A stretch of DNA of 64,000 nt. It comes from Streptomyces mobaraensis NBRC 13819 = DSM 40847. Its GTDB lineage: Bacteria > Actinomycetota > Actinomycetes > Streptomycetales > Streptomycetaceae. The first letter of the stretch is position 1; each line of letters starts with the position of its first letter. Location: assembly GCF_017916255.1 (NCBI RefSeq), contig NZ_CP072827.1, forward strand, positions 2,418,001 to 2,482,000, given 5' to 3'. A program made the translations under genes and the position numbers. Positions 47,464 through 59,550 of this stretch are shown one piece after another. The notes under the pieces were generated by a model. The model was not told where the DNA came from. It made no database searches and worked only from the letters and a program-made list of their open reading frames with translations.

Positions 47464-48596
47464 GAGTCGCTCCCTCGCGATGGTGCTGTCAAGGACGCGC
47501 GGGCCGCGTCGAGTTCGGTGGCCAGGACCTCGACGAGGCGGGCCGCCGGGAGGTCGCGGGCCAGGCGGTGGCCCTGGCCCGCCCACAGGTTGACGGCCTG
47601 CGGGTCGCCGGCCGCGGCGGCGGCCTTGCGGAGACCGGCCGTCAGGTAGTGGACCTGGGGGTAGGCGGCGGGGGCGTACGGGCCGTGCTCCCGGATGAAC
47701 CGGTTCACCAGCCCACGGGCCGGGCGCCCGGAGAAGGCGCGGGTCAGCTCGGTGCCGGTGAACAGCGGGTCGGTCAGCGCCCGTTTGTGCAGCTCGCTCG
47801 CGCCGGACTCGGGGCAGGCGAGGAACGCCGTGCCGAGCTGGGCCGCACAGGCGCCCGCGGCCAGCACGGCCGCTATCTGGGCGCCGCGCATCAGCCCGCC
47901 GGCGGCCAGCAGCGGCAGCGGGACCGCCTCCCGGACCTCGGTGAGCAGGGCGAGCAGCCCGGCACCGGCCCCGGTGCCGTCCAGCCGGGGGTCGTCGTGG
48001 TGGGTGCCCTGGTGGCCGCCGGCCTCGACGCCCTGGACGCAGAGCGCGGCGGCGCCCGCCTCCCAGGCGGTCCTGGCCTCGGCGACGGAGGTGACGGTCA
48101 CCGCCGTCAGCGTGCCGGCCGCGGCGAGCGCCGCGAGGTCCTCGGCGGACGGGCAGCCGAAGGTGAACGAGACGACCGGAACGGGGTCGTCCAGGAGGAT
48201 GGCGAGCTTGGCCTCGTACCCGTCGTCGGCGGCCCGGTCCCAGTCGCCCAGGGGCACGTCGTACCAGGTGGCCTCGCCCGCGAGTTGCTCGGCGTAGACC
48301 TCGACGGCCGCGGGGTCCGCGGCGGGCGGCTGCGGCATGAACAGGTTGACGCCGAAGGGCCGGGAGGTGCGGGCGCGGAGCTGCTTGATCTCCTCGTACA
48401 TCGCGGCCGGCGTCTTGTAGCCCGCGGCGAGGAAGCCCAGGCCGCCCGCTTCGGAGACGGCCGCGGCGAGCGGTGGGCAGGAGCCGCCGCCCGCCATCGG
48501 GGCCTGCACGATCGGGAGCCGGAACAGGCCCGTCAGCGCGGTGTCCCCAACGGGTTCCCCTACGGATTCCCCAACGGATTCATAGGCCATGACCAC
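47460..48596 (-). CDS. Nitronate monooxygenase-like flavoprotein
   Basis: A 378-residue NMO-type FMN barrel. FMN/substrate segments are IVQAPMAGGGSCPPL, GGLGFLAAGY, CVQGVEAGGHQGTH and LLAAGGLMRGAQIAAVLAAGA. It probably oxidises alkyl nitronates. The first 20 residues (SVGESVGEPVGDTA) come from a short imperfect repeat and look non-conserved; ATG 48590 is an alternative start. The family sits next to rsmE in actinobacteria. Confidence 0.9.
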   Translation of the reverse strand: MVMAYESVGESVGEPVGDTALTGLFRLPIVQAPMAGGGSCPPLAAAVSEAGGLGFLAAGYKTPAAMYEEIKQLRARTSRPFGVNLFMPQPPAADPAAVEVYAEQLAGEATWYDVPLGDWDRAADDGYEAKLAILLDDPVPVVSFTFGCPSAEDLAALAAAGTLTAVTVTSVAEARTAWEAGAAALCVQGVEAGGHQGTHHDDPRLDGTGAGAGLLALLTEVREAVPLPLLAAGGLMRGAQIAAVLAAGACAAQLGTAFLACPESGASELHKRALTDPLFTGTELTRAFSGRPARGLVNRFIREHGPYAPAAYPQVHYLTAGLRKAAAAAGDPQAVNLWAGQGHRLARDLPAARLVEVLATELDAARASLTAPSRGSDS

Positions 48597-48629
48597 ATCG
48601 TGTCACGCCCACGGATCCGCGCCGAACGG

Positions 48630-48713
48630 AACCCGGGCCGAGGCGAACACGACCCGGGCCGAGACGAACACGACCTGGGCCGAGACGAACACGACCTGGG
48701 CCGAGGTGAACGC
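48630..48713. repeat. Four tandem 21-bp repeats upstream of the monooxygenase gene
   Basis: Units begin at 48630, 48651, 48672 and 48693. They share the core CCCGGGCCGAG or CTGGGCCGAG followed by ACGAACAC, with 2-4 differences between units. They lie in the 264-bp gap between dnaJ and the monooxygenase gene. Being a multiple of three, they give repeated peptides in several frames; no convincing gene uses them. Confidence 0.85.
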
Positions 48714-48860
48714 GAGACCGGAGCGCGTCGAACGAAAGCCGGACGCGCCCCGACGAACCCGGTCGCACCGAGACGGAGCGAGACCGCGCCGGGCCGGATC
48801 CGGGCACGAGCGGGCGCCCCCGGATCCGTCCGCTCCGCCGATACCCGGCGGGCCGCGTCC

Positions 48861-49997
48861 CTAGCGCCCGTTGAACGCGTCCTTCAGCCGCGAGAACAGC
48901 CCCTGCTGCCCCGGCTTGAACTCGCCCATCGGCCGCTCCTCGCCACGGATCTTGGCGAGCTGCCGGAGCAGCTCCTCCTGCTGCGCGTCGAGCTTGCCGG
49001 GCGTCGTCACCTCGACATGCACGACGAGATCGCCGCGCCCGCCGCCGCGCAGGTGCGTGACACCGCGCTGGTGCAGCGGGATCGCCTGGCCGGACTGGGT
49101 GCCGGGCCGGATGTCGATCTCCTCCAGGCCGTCCAGCGTCTCCAGGGGCACCTTGGTGCCCAGCGCGGCCGCCGTCATCGGGATGGTGACCGTGCAGTGC
49201 AGGTCGTCGCCGCGCCGCTGGAAGACCGGGTGCGGCTTCTCGTGGATCTCGACGTAGAGGTCGCCGGCCGGGCCGCCGCCGGGGCCGACCTCGCCCTCGC
49301 CCGCGAGCTGGATGCGGGTGCCGTTGTCGACACCTGCGGGGATCTTGACCGTGAGCGTCCGGCGGGACCGGACGCGGCCGTCGCCGGCGCACTCCGGGCA
49401 CGGGGTCGGCACGACCGTGCCGAAGCCCTGGCACTGCGGACACGGGCGGGAGGTCATGACCTGGCCCAGGAACGAGCGGGTGACCTGCGAGACCTCACCG
49501 CGGCCGCGGCACATGTCACAGGTCTGCGCGGACGTACCGGGGGCGGCGCCCTCGCCGCTGCACGTGGTGCAGACGACGGCCGTGTCGACCTGGATCTCCT
49601 TGGTCGTGCCGAACGTCGCCTCGTCCAGGTCGACTTCCAGCCGGATCATCGCGTCCTGGCCCCGGCGGGTGCGCGAGCGCGGGCCGCGCTGCGACGCCTG
49701 GCCGAAGAAGGCGTCCATGATGTCGGAGAAGTTGCCGAACCCGGCTCCGAAGCCGCCGGCACCACCGCCGCCGCCCGACGACGAGAGCGGGTCGCCGCCG
49801 AGGTCGTAGACCTGCTTCTTCTGCGGGTCCGAGAGCACCTCGTAAGCGGCGTTGATCTCCTTGAACCGCTCCTGCGTCTTGGGGTCCGGATTGACGTCCG
49901 GGTGCAGCTCGCGGGCGAGGCGGCGGAATGCCTTCTTGATCTCGTCCTGCGAGGCATCGCGCCGTACGCCCAGGACCGCGTAGTAGTCCGTGGCCAC
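48861..49997 (-). CDS. dnaJ: Chaperone DnaJ (second copy type)
   Basis: A 378-residue type I DnaJ. The J-domain carries HPD in ARELHPDVNP. A Gly-rich linker follows, then four CxxCxGxG zinc-finger repeats (CTTCSGEG, CDMCRGRG, CPQCQGFG, CPECAGDG), and the C-terminal client-binding domain. It starts directly at the end of hrcA (no gap), so it is in one operon. The CIRCE element upstream of hrcA controls it. Confidence 0.95.
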   Translation of the reverse strand: MATDYYAVLGVRRDASQDEIKKAFRRLARELHPDVNPDPKTQERFKEINAAYEVLSDPQKKQVYDLGGDPLSSSGGGGGAGGFGAGFGNFSDIMDAFFGQASQRGPRSRTRRGQDAMIRLEVDLDEATFGTTKEIQVDTAVVCTTCSGEGAAPGTSAQTCDMCRGRGEVSQVTRSFLGQVMTSRPCPQCQGFGTVVPTPCPECAGDGRVRSRRTLTVKIPAGVDNGTRIQLAGEGEVGPGGGPAGDLYVEIHEKPHPVFQRRGDDLHCTVTIPMTAAALGTKVPLETLDGLEEIDIRPGTQSGQAIPLHQRGVTHLRGGGRGDLVVHVEVTTPGKLDAQQEELLRQLAKIRGEERPMGEFKPGQQGLFSRLKDAFNGR

Positions 49998-51014
49998 TTA
50001 CGACTCCGCCAGGATCTGTCCGACGTAACGTGCCACTGCGCGTACCGCTCCCATCGTTCCGGGGTAATCCATGCGGGTCGGTCCGACCACGCCGAGTTTG
50101 GCGACGGCTTCGTCGCCCGAACCGTAGCCGACGGCGACGACGGATGTGGAGTTCAGGCCCTCGTGTGCGTTCTCATGACCGATGCGGACGGTCATGCCCG
50201 AGTCCGTGGCCTCGCCGAGCAGCTTGAGGAGGACGACCTGCTCCTCCAACGCCTCCAGCACGGGCCGGATCGTCAGCGGGAAGTCATGACCGAAACGGGT
50301 GAGATTGGCGGTGCCGCCGATCATCAGCCGTTCCTCGGTCTCCTCGACCAGGGTCTCCAGGAGAACGGCCAGGACCGTCGAAACGGTTCCGCGATCGTCC
50401 TGCTCGAAGGATTCGGGGAGATCCTGCACCAGCCGCGGCACATCCGTGAACCGCCGGCCCACGACGCGGCTGTTGAGCCGCGCCCGCAGATCCGCCAGCG
50501 CCGTCTCGCCGACCGGCGCCGGGCAGTCGACCATCCGCTGCTCGACCCGCCCGGTGTCCGTGATCAGCACCAGCATCACCCGCGCGGGGGCGAGCGGCAG
50601 CAGCTCCACGTGCCGGACGGTCGACCGGGTCAGCGACGGGTACTGCACGACCGCCACCTGCCGGGTGAGCTGCGCCAGCAGCCGCACCGTGCGGGCCACC
50701 ACGTCGTCCAGGTCGACCGCGCCGTCCAGGAAGTTCTGGATCGCTCGGCGCTCCGCGGAGGACAGCGGCTTGACACCCGCCAGCCGGTCGACGAAGAGGC
50801 GGTACCCCTTGTCGGTCGGGATCCGGCCGGCGCTGGTGTGGGGCTGGGCGATGAAGCCCTCCTCCTCCAGCACCGCCATGTCGTTGCGCACCGTCGCAGG
50901 GGACACGCCGAGGTGATGACGCTCGGTGAGGGCCTTGGAGCCGACGGGCTCCTCGGTGCCCACGTAGTCCTGGACGATGGCACGCAGGACCTTGAGCCTG
51001 CGTTCGCTCAGCAT
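49998..51014 (-). CDS. hrcA: Heat-inducible repressor HrcA
   Basis: A 338-residue repressor of CIRCE-controlled heat-shock genes. The N-terminal winged helix reads [20 protein letters not shown] and [20 protein letters not shown]-like middle and dimer segments follow. ATG 51014 follows a GGAGGTGTG ribosome binding site. The binding site lies 75-100 bp ahead. It is in an operon with dnaJ. Confidence 0.95.
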   Translation of the reverse strand: MLSERRLKVLRAIVQDYVGTEEPVGSKALTERHHLGVSPATVRNDMAVLEEEGFIAQPHTSAGRIPTDKGYRLFVDRLAGVKPLSSAERRAIQNFLDGAVDLDDVVARTVRLLAQLTRQVAVVQYPSLTRSTVRHVELLPLAPARVMLVLITDTGRVEQRMVDCPAPVGETALADLRARLNSRVVGRRFTDVPRLVQDLPESFEQDDRGTVSTVLAVLLETLVEETEERLMIGGTANLTRFGHDFPLTIRPVLEALEEQVVLLKLLGEATDSGMTVRIGHENAHEGLNSTSVVAVGYGSGDEAVAKLGVVGPTRMDYPGTMGAVRAVARYVGQILAES

Positions 51015-51088
51015 CCGCGCACACCTCCAGTCCAGCGGGTCCAGCCGTCTCGCGGGGTCCTCCCGGGGTCTTACCCGGGTCTCGTGCC

Positions 51089-51113
51089 TGGCACTCAAAG
51101 GTCACGAGTGCCA
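51089..51113 (-). promoter_or_regulatory. CIRCE element
   Basis: TGGCACTC-N9-GAGTGCCA (51089-51096 and 51106-51113) is an inverted repeat matching the CIRCE core TTAGCACTC-N9-GAGTGCTAA at nearly all positions. It sits upstream of hrcA, as expected for autoregulation. Confidence 0.92.
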
Positions 51114-51233
51114 AACCCCACACGTCAGTGTACGGCGGCCCACCACGACCACGGCAAGGCAGTCGCGCTCCGTGCCCGTCCCGCGTACGCCTCCGGACGG
51201 GTCACCGTACCGCGCGGAGGTTAGGTTGCCGCC

Positions 51234-51980
51234 ATGACGAACCACGGTGGGGAACGCCAGGAGCAGCACACGGGGGCGCGCTGGGAACGGCTCGCGCCGG
51301 GGGTGGCCCGGCGCAGGCTGCCCGGCTGGGACGCGACGACCGGGGCCGTCGCCGGGGAGGCGGGCGTCCTGGTGGTGGACACGGGGGCGACGCTCGGTGA
51401 GGGCGCCGAGATCGAACGCGAGGTGCGCGAGCTGTTCGGGCTGCCCGTGACGCACATCGCACTCACGCATGGTCACTTCGACCACGTCTTCGGCACCGCC
51501 GCGTTCGCGGGCGCGGCGGTGTGGGGGGCGGCGGGCCTCGCGGCCGGGCTCGTCCCGGCGGAACTGCGGGAGGACGCTGTCCGGTACGGGATGGACGCGC
51601 GGGACGCCGCCGGGGCCGCGGCCGGGCTGGTGGCCCCGGGCCACGAGGTCGCCGACGAAGCGGAGCTCGACCTGGGCGGCGGGCGGCGGGTCCGGCTCAT
51701 CGCGCTCGGGGCCGCCCACAGCGGTCACGACCTGGCCGTCCTGGTGCCGGGGGACGGCGGGGCGCCGGCCGTCGTCTTCTGCGGCGATCTGGTCGAGGAG
51801 TCCGGCGAACCGCAGGCCGGCCCCGACGCCGCCCCGGCCGCCTGGCCGGCGGCCCTGGACCGGCTGCTCGCCCTCGGGGGCGACGACGCGGTGTACGTGC
51901 CGGGGCACGGCGCGGCGGTCGACGCCCGGTTTGTCCGTGAGCAACGCAACGCGCTGGCGCGGCGCTTCGGCGTGTCGTAG
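51234..51980 (+). CDS. Metallo-beta-lactamase-fold hydrolase
   Basis: A 248-residue MBL-fold protein. The zinc motif is LTHGHFDHVFG; AAHSGHDLAV and FCGDLVEE supply the other ligands, and PGHGAAVD ends the active site. Substrate unknown. ATG 51234 has GGAGG, and TAGGTT 10 nt ahead, a possible leaderless promoter. Confidence 0.9.
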   Translation: MTNHGGERQEQHTGARWERLAPGVARRRLPGWDATTGAVAGEAGVLVVDTGATLGEGAEIEREVRELFGLPVTHIALTHGHFDHVFGTAAFAGAAVWGAAGLAAGLVPAELREDAVRYGMDARDAAGAAAGLVAPGHEVADEAELDLGGGRRVRLIALGAAHSGHDLAVLVPGDGGAPAVVFCGDLVEESGEPQAGPDAAPAAWPAALDRLLALGGDDAVYVPGHGAAVDARFVREQRNALARRFGVS

Positions 51981-52013
51981 GCCGGAAGGGCGGGTTTTTC
52001 CTATCGTCTGCGC

Positions 52014-52844
52014 GTGCGCAGCAGACAGTACGACCCCGACCTGACGCCTCCCTGGAAGCGGAGCGTCCCCGTCCCGGAGGTGCCGGCCGAACCGGACCTG
52101 GTGGTGGAGGAGGTCACGACCGGCTTCTGCGGGGCGGTCGTCCGCTGCGAGAAGACCGCGCAGGGGCCGACCGTGACGCTGGAGGACCGCTTCGGCAAGC
52201 ACCGCGTCTTCCCGCTGGAGCCGCGCGGCTTCCTGCTGGAGGGCCGCGTCGTCACGCTCGTCCGGCCCTCCGCGGCGCCGCACACACCGTCCGGCCCGGC
52301 CCGTACCGCCTCCGGCTCGATCGCCGTCCCCGGTGCCCGGGCACGGGTGGCGCGGGCCGGGCGGATCTACGTCGAGGGGCGGCACGACGCGGAGCTCGTG
52401 GAGCGCGTCTGGGGCGACGACCTGCGCGTCGAGGGCGTCGTCGTCGAGTACCTGGAGGGCGTCGACGATCTCCCGTCCATCGTCCGCGACTTCGGTCCCG
52501 GACCGGACGCGCGGCTGGGCGTCCTGGTGGACCACTTGGTGCCGGGTTCGAAGGAGTCGCGGATCGCGGCGGAGGTCACCGGCGAGCACGTGCTCGTCGT
52601 CGGGCATCCGTACGTGGACGTGTGGCAGGCGGTGAAGCCGTCGTCCGTGGGAATCGCGGGCTGGCCGTCCGTGCCGCGGGGACAGGACTGGAAGACGGGC
52701 GTCTGCCGGGCGCTGGGCTGGCCGGAGAACACGGGGGCCGCATGGCAGCGGATCCTGGCCGGGGTGCGGTCGTACAAGGACCTGGAGCCGGAACTGCTGG
52801 GGCGGGTGGAGGAGCTGATCGACTTTGTGACGGTGGGAAGTTAG
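52014..52844 (+). CDS. DUF3097 family protein
   Basis: A 276-residue protein with the actinobacterial DUF3097 pattern: the start RSRQYDPDLTPPWKRSVPVP, then IYVEGRHDAELVERVWGDDLR (toprim-like, acidic), then LGVLVDHLVPGSKE and HPYVDVWQAVKP. The toprim-like segment suggests a nucleic-acid-related function, unproven. It overlaps the Uma2 gene on the other strand by 4 nt. Confidence 0.88.
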   Translation: MRSRQYDPDLTPPWKRSVPVPEVPAEPDLVVEEVTTGFCGAVVRCEKTAQGPTVTLEDRFGKHRVFPLEPRGFLLEGRVVTLVRPSAAPHTPSGPARTASGSIAVPGARARVARAGRIYVEGRHDAELVERVWGDDLRVEGVVVEYLEGVDDLPSIVRDFGPGPDARLGVLVDHLVPGSKESRIAAEVTGEHVLVVGHPYVDVWQAVKPSSVGIAGWPSVPRGQDWKTGVCRALGWPENTGAAWQRILAGVRSYKDLEPELLGRVEELIDFVTVGS

Positions 52845-53407
52845 CGGGGGGTGCCGGGGAGAGTGCGGAAGTCGGACGTGTCCAGGGTGATGCCGATCAG
52901 GTCGAGCGGCACGGGCTCGCCGAACTTGCTGGTGCGTTCCGTCCGGTAGTCGGCCTCCTCGCCGACGCCGAAGGGCTCGGTCAGCAGGACGCACTTGGCG
53001 GCGAACGGGTCGATGATCAGGTAACCGGGAACGCGGCCGGCCGCGTAGATCGAGCGCTTCTCGTGGTAGTCACGGTGGGTGCTGGTCTTGGAGACGACCT
53101 CCACGAGCAGCGTGGCGGCCGCGGCGGGGACCAGCCGGCCGGGGCCTTCGAAGGCTCCGCGCTCGACCACGAGAAGGTCGGGCTGCGGTTCGCTGTTCTC
53201 GCCGGGGATGGCGATGTCCTGGGTCGTCTTCCGCTGCCATCGGTCGCCGGGAACCTGGTCCCGAACGAGCTCGACGATGTCGTTGTGAACCCAGTCGGGC
53301 CCCGCCATCATCACGATGTCCCCCCGCAACAACTCGATCTTGTACCCCTCGAAGACCTCGGGGTGCTCGTCAATGAGAGCGATCAGTCGTTCGTCCACAG
53401 CCATCAT
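52841..53407 (-). CDS. Uma2 family endonuclease-fold protein
   Basis: A 188-residue Uma2 protein, second in the window. It shows EGYKIELLRGDIVMMAGPD, QPDLLVVERGA, LLVEVVSKTSTHRDYHEKRSIYA and VPGYLIIDPF, with E, D, E and K at active-site positions. GGAGG at a 9-nt gap supports ATG 53407; 53404 and 53425 are possible. Inserted between the DUF3097 gene and hemW. Confidence 0.86.
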   Translation of the reverse strand: MMAVDERLIALIDEHPEVFEGYKIELLRGDIVMMAGPDWVHNDIVELVRDQVPGDRWQRKTTQDIAIPGENSEPQPDLLVVERGAFEGPGRLVPAAAATLLVEVVSKTSTHRDYHEKRSIYAAGRVPGYLIIDPFAAKCVLLTEPFGVGEEADYRTERTSKFGEPVPLDLIGITLDTSDFRTLPGTPR

Positions 53408-53508
53408 CTCCGTGGTCCTCCGCATCGCCGCTCCTGGTTTCGGCGACAGCCTAGGGAGAGGCTAGGCGCAGACAGGGGCGATACGCCTCGGTTCACCCGA
53501 TCAGGTAA

Positions 53509-54741
53509 TCAGTCCACCAGGTCCCGCACCACCGCGTCGGCGAGCAGCCGCCCCCGCAACGTCAGCACGGCGCGCCCGGCCTCGTACGGCTCGGGCTGGA
53601 GCAGTCCGTCGGCCAGGGCCTTCTCCGCGGCCCGCGCGCCCGCCGGCTTCAGCAGGGACAGCGGGCAGCCGTCCACCAGGCGCAGCTCCAGCAGGATCCG
53701 CTCGACGCGCCGGTCCTCGTCGCCGAGGACCTCCCTCCCCGCCCCGGGCGAACGTCCCTCCGCCAGGGCCTGCGCGTAGGCGCCGGGGTGCTTGACGTTC
53801 CACCACCGCACCCCGCCGACGTGCGAGTGGGCGCCGGGTCCCGCGCCCCACCAGTCGGCGCCCCGCCAGTACAGCTCGTTGTGGCGGCAGCGGCCGGCGT
53901 CCGTGGTGGCCCAGTTGGAGACCTCGTACCAGGAGAAGCCCGCCGCCGTGAGCCGCTCCTCGGCGATGAGGTAGCGGTCGGCGTGGACGTCGTCGTCGGT
54001 CATGGGGACCTCGCCCCGGCGGATGCGGCGGGCCAGCTGGGTGCCCTCCTCGACGATCAGGGCGTAGGCCGAGACGTGGTCGGGGCCGGCGGCGACGGCG
54101 GCGTCCAGCGAGGCGCGCCAGTCGTCGTCGCTCTCGCCGGGGGTGCCGTAGATCAGGTCGAGGTTGACGTGCTCGAAGCCGGCGGCGCGGGCCTCGGCGA
54201 CGCACGCTTCGGGGCGGCCGGGGGTGTGCGTGCGGTCGAGGATCCTCAGGACGTGCTGCCGGGCGCTCTGCATGCCGAAGGAGACCCGGTTGAAGCCGGC
54301 GGCCCGCAGTTCCTCCAGGTAGCGGGGGCCGACGGACTCCGGGTTGGCCTCGGTGGTGACCTCGGCCCCGGGGGCGAGCCCGAACTCGTCGCGGATGGCG
54401 GCGAGCATCCGGCCCAGGTCGGCGGCGGGCAGCAGGGTGGGCGTGCCACCGCCGACGAAGACCGTCTCGACCGGTCGCGGATCGTCGCCGAGCACCTTGC
54501 GCGCCAGCCGGATCTCCTCGGCGACGGTGTCGGCGTAGTTGTCGCGGGAGGCGAGGGCGCCGCCGGAGCCGCGCAGCTCGCTCGCGGTGTAGGTGTTGAA
54601 GTCGCAGTAGCCGCAGCGGGTGGCGCAGTAGGGGACGTGCAGGTAGAAGCCGAGGGGCCGCCGGCCCGCGTCGGCGAGGGCGTGCGGGGGCAGCGCCCCG
54701 TCGTCGGGCACGGGCTCGCCGTCGGGCAGTACGGAAGGCAT
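53509..54741 (-). CDS. hemW: HemW-like radical SAM heme chaperone
   Basis: A 410-residue radical SAM protein. CxxxCxxC is visible in YCATRCGYCDFNTY; the barrel has VFVGGGTPTLLP and FGMQSARQHVLR; the C-terminal HemN-like domain follows. HemW inserts heme into target proteins; older names call it oxygen-independent coproporphyrinogen oxidase. The start may be ATG 54741 or 54759. Confidence 0.92.
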   Translation of the reverse strand: MPSVLPDGEPVPDDGALPPHALADAGRRPLGFYLHVPYCATRCGYCDFNTYTASELRGSGGALASRDNYADTVAEEIRLARKVLGDDPRPVETVFVGGGTPTLLPAADLGRMLAAIRDEFGLAPGAEVTTEANPESVGPRYLEELRAAGFNRVSFGMQSARQHVLRILDRTHTPGRPEACVAEARAAGFEHVNLDLIYGTPGESDDDWRASLDAAVAAGPDHVSAYALIVEEGTQLARRIRRGEVPMTDDDVHADRYLIAEERLTAAGFSWYEVSNWATTDAGRCRHNELYWRGADWWGAGPGAHSHVGGVRWWNVKHPGAYAQALAEGRSPGAGREVLGDEDRRVERILLELRLVDGCPLSLLKPAGARAAEKALADGLLQPEPYEAGRAVLTLRGRLLADAVVRDLVD

Positions 54742-55050
54742 GGGTCCATTGTCCGGCATGACGACGGGACGCCGGACCGGCCGGGCCGGATGGCACGGGT
54801 GCCGGCCGGCCCGTTGGGCGGCAGGGGGATGCCGGACCGGACCGTGCGGACGACGGTGAGTGCCGGCCCGTCCGGCGCGGAGGCCGGACCGTCTCGTCCG
54901 GCCGTCGGCTCGCCCGGCACCGGACGGGCCCCAGGCCGCCCGTAAGCCGCCGCCCCCGGGCCGCTGGGCGCGGGTGCCCGGAGCGCGGGGGCGCGCGGTG
55001 CCGGGTGCGCGCCGGGTGCGGCGCGCAGAGCCCCGGCGGCCGCCCGCCGG
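54742..55050. other. GC-rich gap between hemW and the ligase gene
   Basis: About 310 bp with very high GC and many CCGG repeats. Frames give Arg/Pro/Gly-rich translations. I find no promoter, RNA gene or conserved protein in it. Confidence 0.4.
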
Positions 55051-56940
<1,890 letters not shown>

Positions 56941-57149
56941 GGCATCCTCCGGGGCCCGCCTCGTTGCTGGGTGACTCGCGAGTAACCTTCAAGCAGTGAT
57001 CAGACTAGAGGCGTCGGGGCCGTCATGTAAGAGGCCCGGAAAGCCTTGTTGAAGCTGTGACCGAAAGTGATTGTTGGCGCGTACACGTACCACGTGGGAT
57101 GCCGCTCGGCGCGGCCGGAACACCGTACGGCCCCCACGAGCACACGAAT

Positions 57150-57178
57150 ACGCCCGCTCCCTCGCGGGGAGCGGGCGT
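57150..57178 (-). terminator. Terminator downstream of lepA
   Basis: ACGCCCGCTCCC (57150-57161) pairs with GGGAGCGGGCGT (57167-57178), 12 bp, 5-nt loop. It is 38 bp past the lepA stop. Confidence 0.8.
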
Positions 57179-57215
57179 CCGTGCGCCGTCGGGGGCGCGG
57201 CGGGGGCGGGACCGG

Positions 57216-59078
57216 CTACTTCTTGCCCTTCTCGCCGCTCTCGTCCGAGGAGAGCACCGCGATGAACGCCTCCTGCGGAACTTCCACGCTGCCGACCATC
57301 TTCATTCGCTTCTTGCCCTCCTTCTGCTTCTCCAGGAGCTTCCGCTTACGGGAGATGTCACCGCCGTAGCACTTCGCGAGAACGTCCTTGCGAATGGCGC
57401 GGACGGTCTCACGGGCGATGACGCGGGAGCCGATCGCGGCCTGGATCGGCACCTCGAAGTTCTGCCGCGGGATGAGCTCGCGGAGCTTGGCGACGAGCCG
57501 GACGCCGTAGGCGTACGCCTTGTCCTTGTGAGTGATCGCCGAGAAGGCGTCGACCTTGTCGCCGTGCAGCAGGATGTCGACCTTGACCAGGTCGGAGATC
57601 TGCTCGCCGGTGGGCTCGTAGTCCAGCGAGGCGTAACCGCGGGTCTTGGACTTCAGCTGGTCGAAGAAGTCGAAGACGACCTCGGCGAGGGGCAGCGTGT
57701 AGCGGATCTCGACGCGGTCCTCGGAGAGGTAGTCCATGCCCAGCAGGACGCCGCGGCGGGTCTGGCAGAGCTCCATGATCGCGCCGATGAACTCGCTCGG
57801 CGCCAGGATGGTGGCCCGGACGACCGGCTCGTGCACCTCGGCGATCTTGCCGGTCGGGAACTCGCTCGGGTTGGTGACCTCGTGCTCGCTCCCGTCCTCC
57901 ATGCGGACGTTGTAGACCACGTTCGGCGCGGTGGCGATCAGGTCGAGACCGAACTCGCGCTCCAGGCGCTCGCGGATGACCTCCAGGTGGAGCAGGCCCA
58001 GGAAGCCGACGCGGAAGCCGAAGCCCAGCGCGGCGGACGTCTCCGGCTCGTACACCAGCGCGGCGTCGTTGAGCTGGAGCTTGTCGAGCGCCTCGCGCAG
58101 CTCCGGGTAGTCCGAGCCGTCCAGCGGGTAGAGGCCGGAGAAGACCATCGGCTTGGGGTCCTTGTACCCGCCCAGCGCCTGGGTGGCCCCGTTCTGGAAC
58201 TGGGTGATGGTGTCGCCGACCTTGGACTGCCGGACGTCCTTCACGCCGGTGATCAGGTAGCCCACCTCGCCGACGGACAGACCGTCCGCGGGCAGCATCT
58301 CCGGGGAGTTGGTGCCGATCTCCAGCAGCTCGTGCTGAGCGCCGGTCGACATCATCTTGATCCGCTCGCGCTTGCGCAGCGTGCCGTCGACGACCTTCAC
58401 GTACGTCACGACACCGCGGTAGGCGTCGTAGACCGAGTCGAAGATCATCGCGCGGGCCGGGGCGTCCTTGACGCCGACCGGGGCCGGGACGTCGCGGACG
58501 ACGCGGTCCAGCAGCTCGGGCACGCCGACGCCGGTCTTCGCGGAGACCTTGAGGACGTCGGACGGGTCGCAGCCGACCAGGTTGGCCAGCTCGGCGGCGA
58601 ACTTCTCGGGCTGCGCGGCCGGCAGGTCGATCTTGTTGAGGACCGGGATGATCGTGAGGTCGTTCTCCATCGCCAGGTAGAGGTTGGCGAGGGTCTGGGC
58701 CTCGATGCCCTGCGCGGCGTCCACGAGGAGGATGCAGCCCTCGCACGCGGCGAGGGAGCGGGAGACCTCGTAGGTGAAGTCGACGTGGCCCGGGGTGTCG
58801 ATCATGTTGAGGATGTGGGTCGTGCCCTCGTCCTCCGAGGGGGCCCACGGGAGCCGGACCGCCTGCGACTTGATCGTGATGCCGCGCTCGCGCTCGATGT
58901 CCATCCGGTCGAGGTACTGCGCGCGCATCTGCCGCTGGTCGACCACGCCGGTCAGCTGAAGCATCCGGTCGGCGAGCGTCGACTTGCCATGGTCGATGTG
59001 CGCGATGATGCAGAAGTTACGGATCAGAGCCGGGTCGGTACGGCTCGGCTCGGGCACGTTGGTAGGGGTCGCGGGCAC
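57216..59078 (-). CDS. lepA: Elongation factor 4 (LepA)
   Basis: A 620-residue translational GTPase that back-translocates stalled ribosomes. G1 is [22 protein letters not shown] and NKIDLPAA are G3 and G4. The C-terminal LepA-specific domain ([20 protein letters not shown]) is complete. GTG 59078 follows the family start ([12 protein letters not shown]). A TATACC-like -10 lies at 59133-59138 on the minus strand. Confidence 0.95.
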   Translation of the reverse strand: MPATPTNVPEPSRTDPALIRNFCIIAHIDHGKSTLADRMLQLTGVVDQRQMRAQYLDRMDIERERGITIKSQAVRLPWAPSEDEGTTHILNMIDTPGHVDFTYEVSRSLAACEGCILLVDAAQGIEAQTLANLYLAMENDLTIIPVLNKIDLPAAQPEKFAAELANLVGCDPSDVLKVSAKTGVGVPELLDRVVRDVPAPVGVKDAPARAMIFDSVYDAYRGVVTYVKVVDGTLRKRERIKMMSTGAQHELLEIGTNSPEMLPADGLSVGEVGYLITGVKDVRQSKVGDTITQFQNGATQALGGYKDPKPMVFSGLYPLDGSDYPELREALDKLQLNDAALVYEPETSAALGFGFRVGFLGLLHLEVIRERLEREFGLDLIATAPNVVYNVRMEDGSEHEVTNPSEFPTGKIAEVHEPVVRATILAPSEFIGAIMELCQTRRGVLLGMDYLSEDRVEIRYTLPLAEVVFDFFDQLKSKTRGYASLDYEPTGEQISDLVKVDILLHGDKVDAFSAITHKDKAYAYGVRLVAKLRELIPRQNFEVPIQAAIGSRVIARETVRAIRKDVLAKCYGGDISRKRKLLEKQKEGKKRMKMVGSVEVPQEAFIAVLSSDESGEKGKK

Positions 59079-59283
59079 GCAGGATCCATTCGGTGACTTC
59101 GGCGTTTGCACGCCAGTCTCGGCGGGAGTCGGGTATACGACCCCTCCATCGTCCCATGAGCGGCGCCCGCCGTCCGGTTTGGGACGGCCCGGGGCGGGCT
59201 GGTAGCCTGGTCCACTGTGCTTCGCGACCCTCTCACGCGCGGAGCGCACTCTCGAAATCCAACGAACCTGAAAAGGCTCTTTC

Positions 59284-59550
59284 GTGGCGAACATCAAGTC
59301 CCAGATCAAGCGGAACAAGACCAACGAGAAGGCGCGCCTGCGCAACAAGGCCGTCAAGTCCGAGGTCAAGACCTTCGTCCGCGCCGCCCGCGAGGCCCTG
59401 GCCGCCGGCGACGCCGAGAAGGCCACCGCCGCGGTCGCCCTGGCCGGCAAGAAGCTGGACAAGGCCGCCAGCAAGGGCGTCATCCACAAGAACGCCGCCG
59501 CCAACAAGAAGTCGGCGCTGGCCAAGCAGGCTGCCTCCCTCAAGGGCTGA
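59284..59550 (+). CDS. rpsT: 30S ribosomal protein S20
   Basis: An 88-residue basic protein with the S20 pattern [20 protein letters not shown] and repeats of Lys/Ala. It binds 16S rRNA early in 30S assembly. GTG 59284 with GAAAAGG ahead; a -10 TAGCCT at 59203-59208 may drive it. Divergent from lepA. Confidence 0.96.
   Translation: MANIKSQIKRNKTNEKARLRNKAVKSEVKTFVRAAREALAAGDAEKATAAVALAGKKLDKAASKGVIHKNAAANKKSALAKQAASLKG

Noticed and set aside
48589..48864. A 91-codon plus-strand frame containing NTTWAE-type repeats
   Set aside because: The peptide is only a translation of the tandem DNA repeat, lacks a ribosome binding site, and overlaps the monooxygenase start on the other strand.
47568..51224. 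A very long plus-strand open frame opposite the monooxygenase, dnaJ and hrcA genes
   Set aside because: It is antisense to three clearly conserved genes and its translation is low-complexity Arg/Gly/Val-rich, as expected for shadow frames in high-GC DNA.
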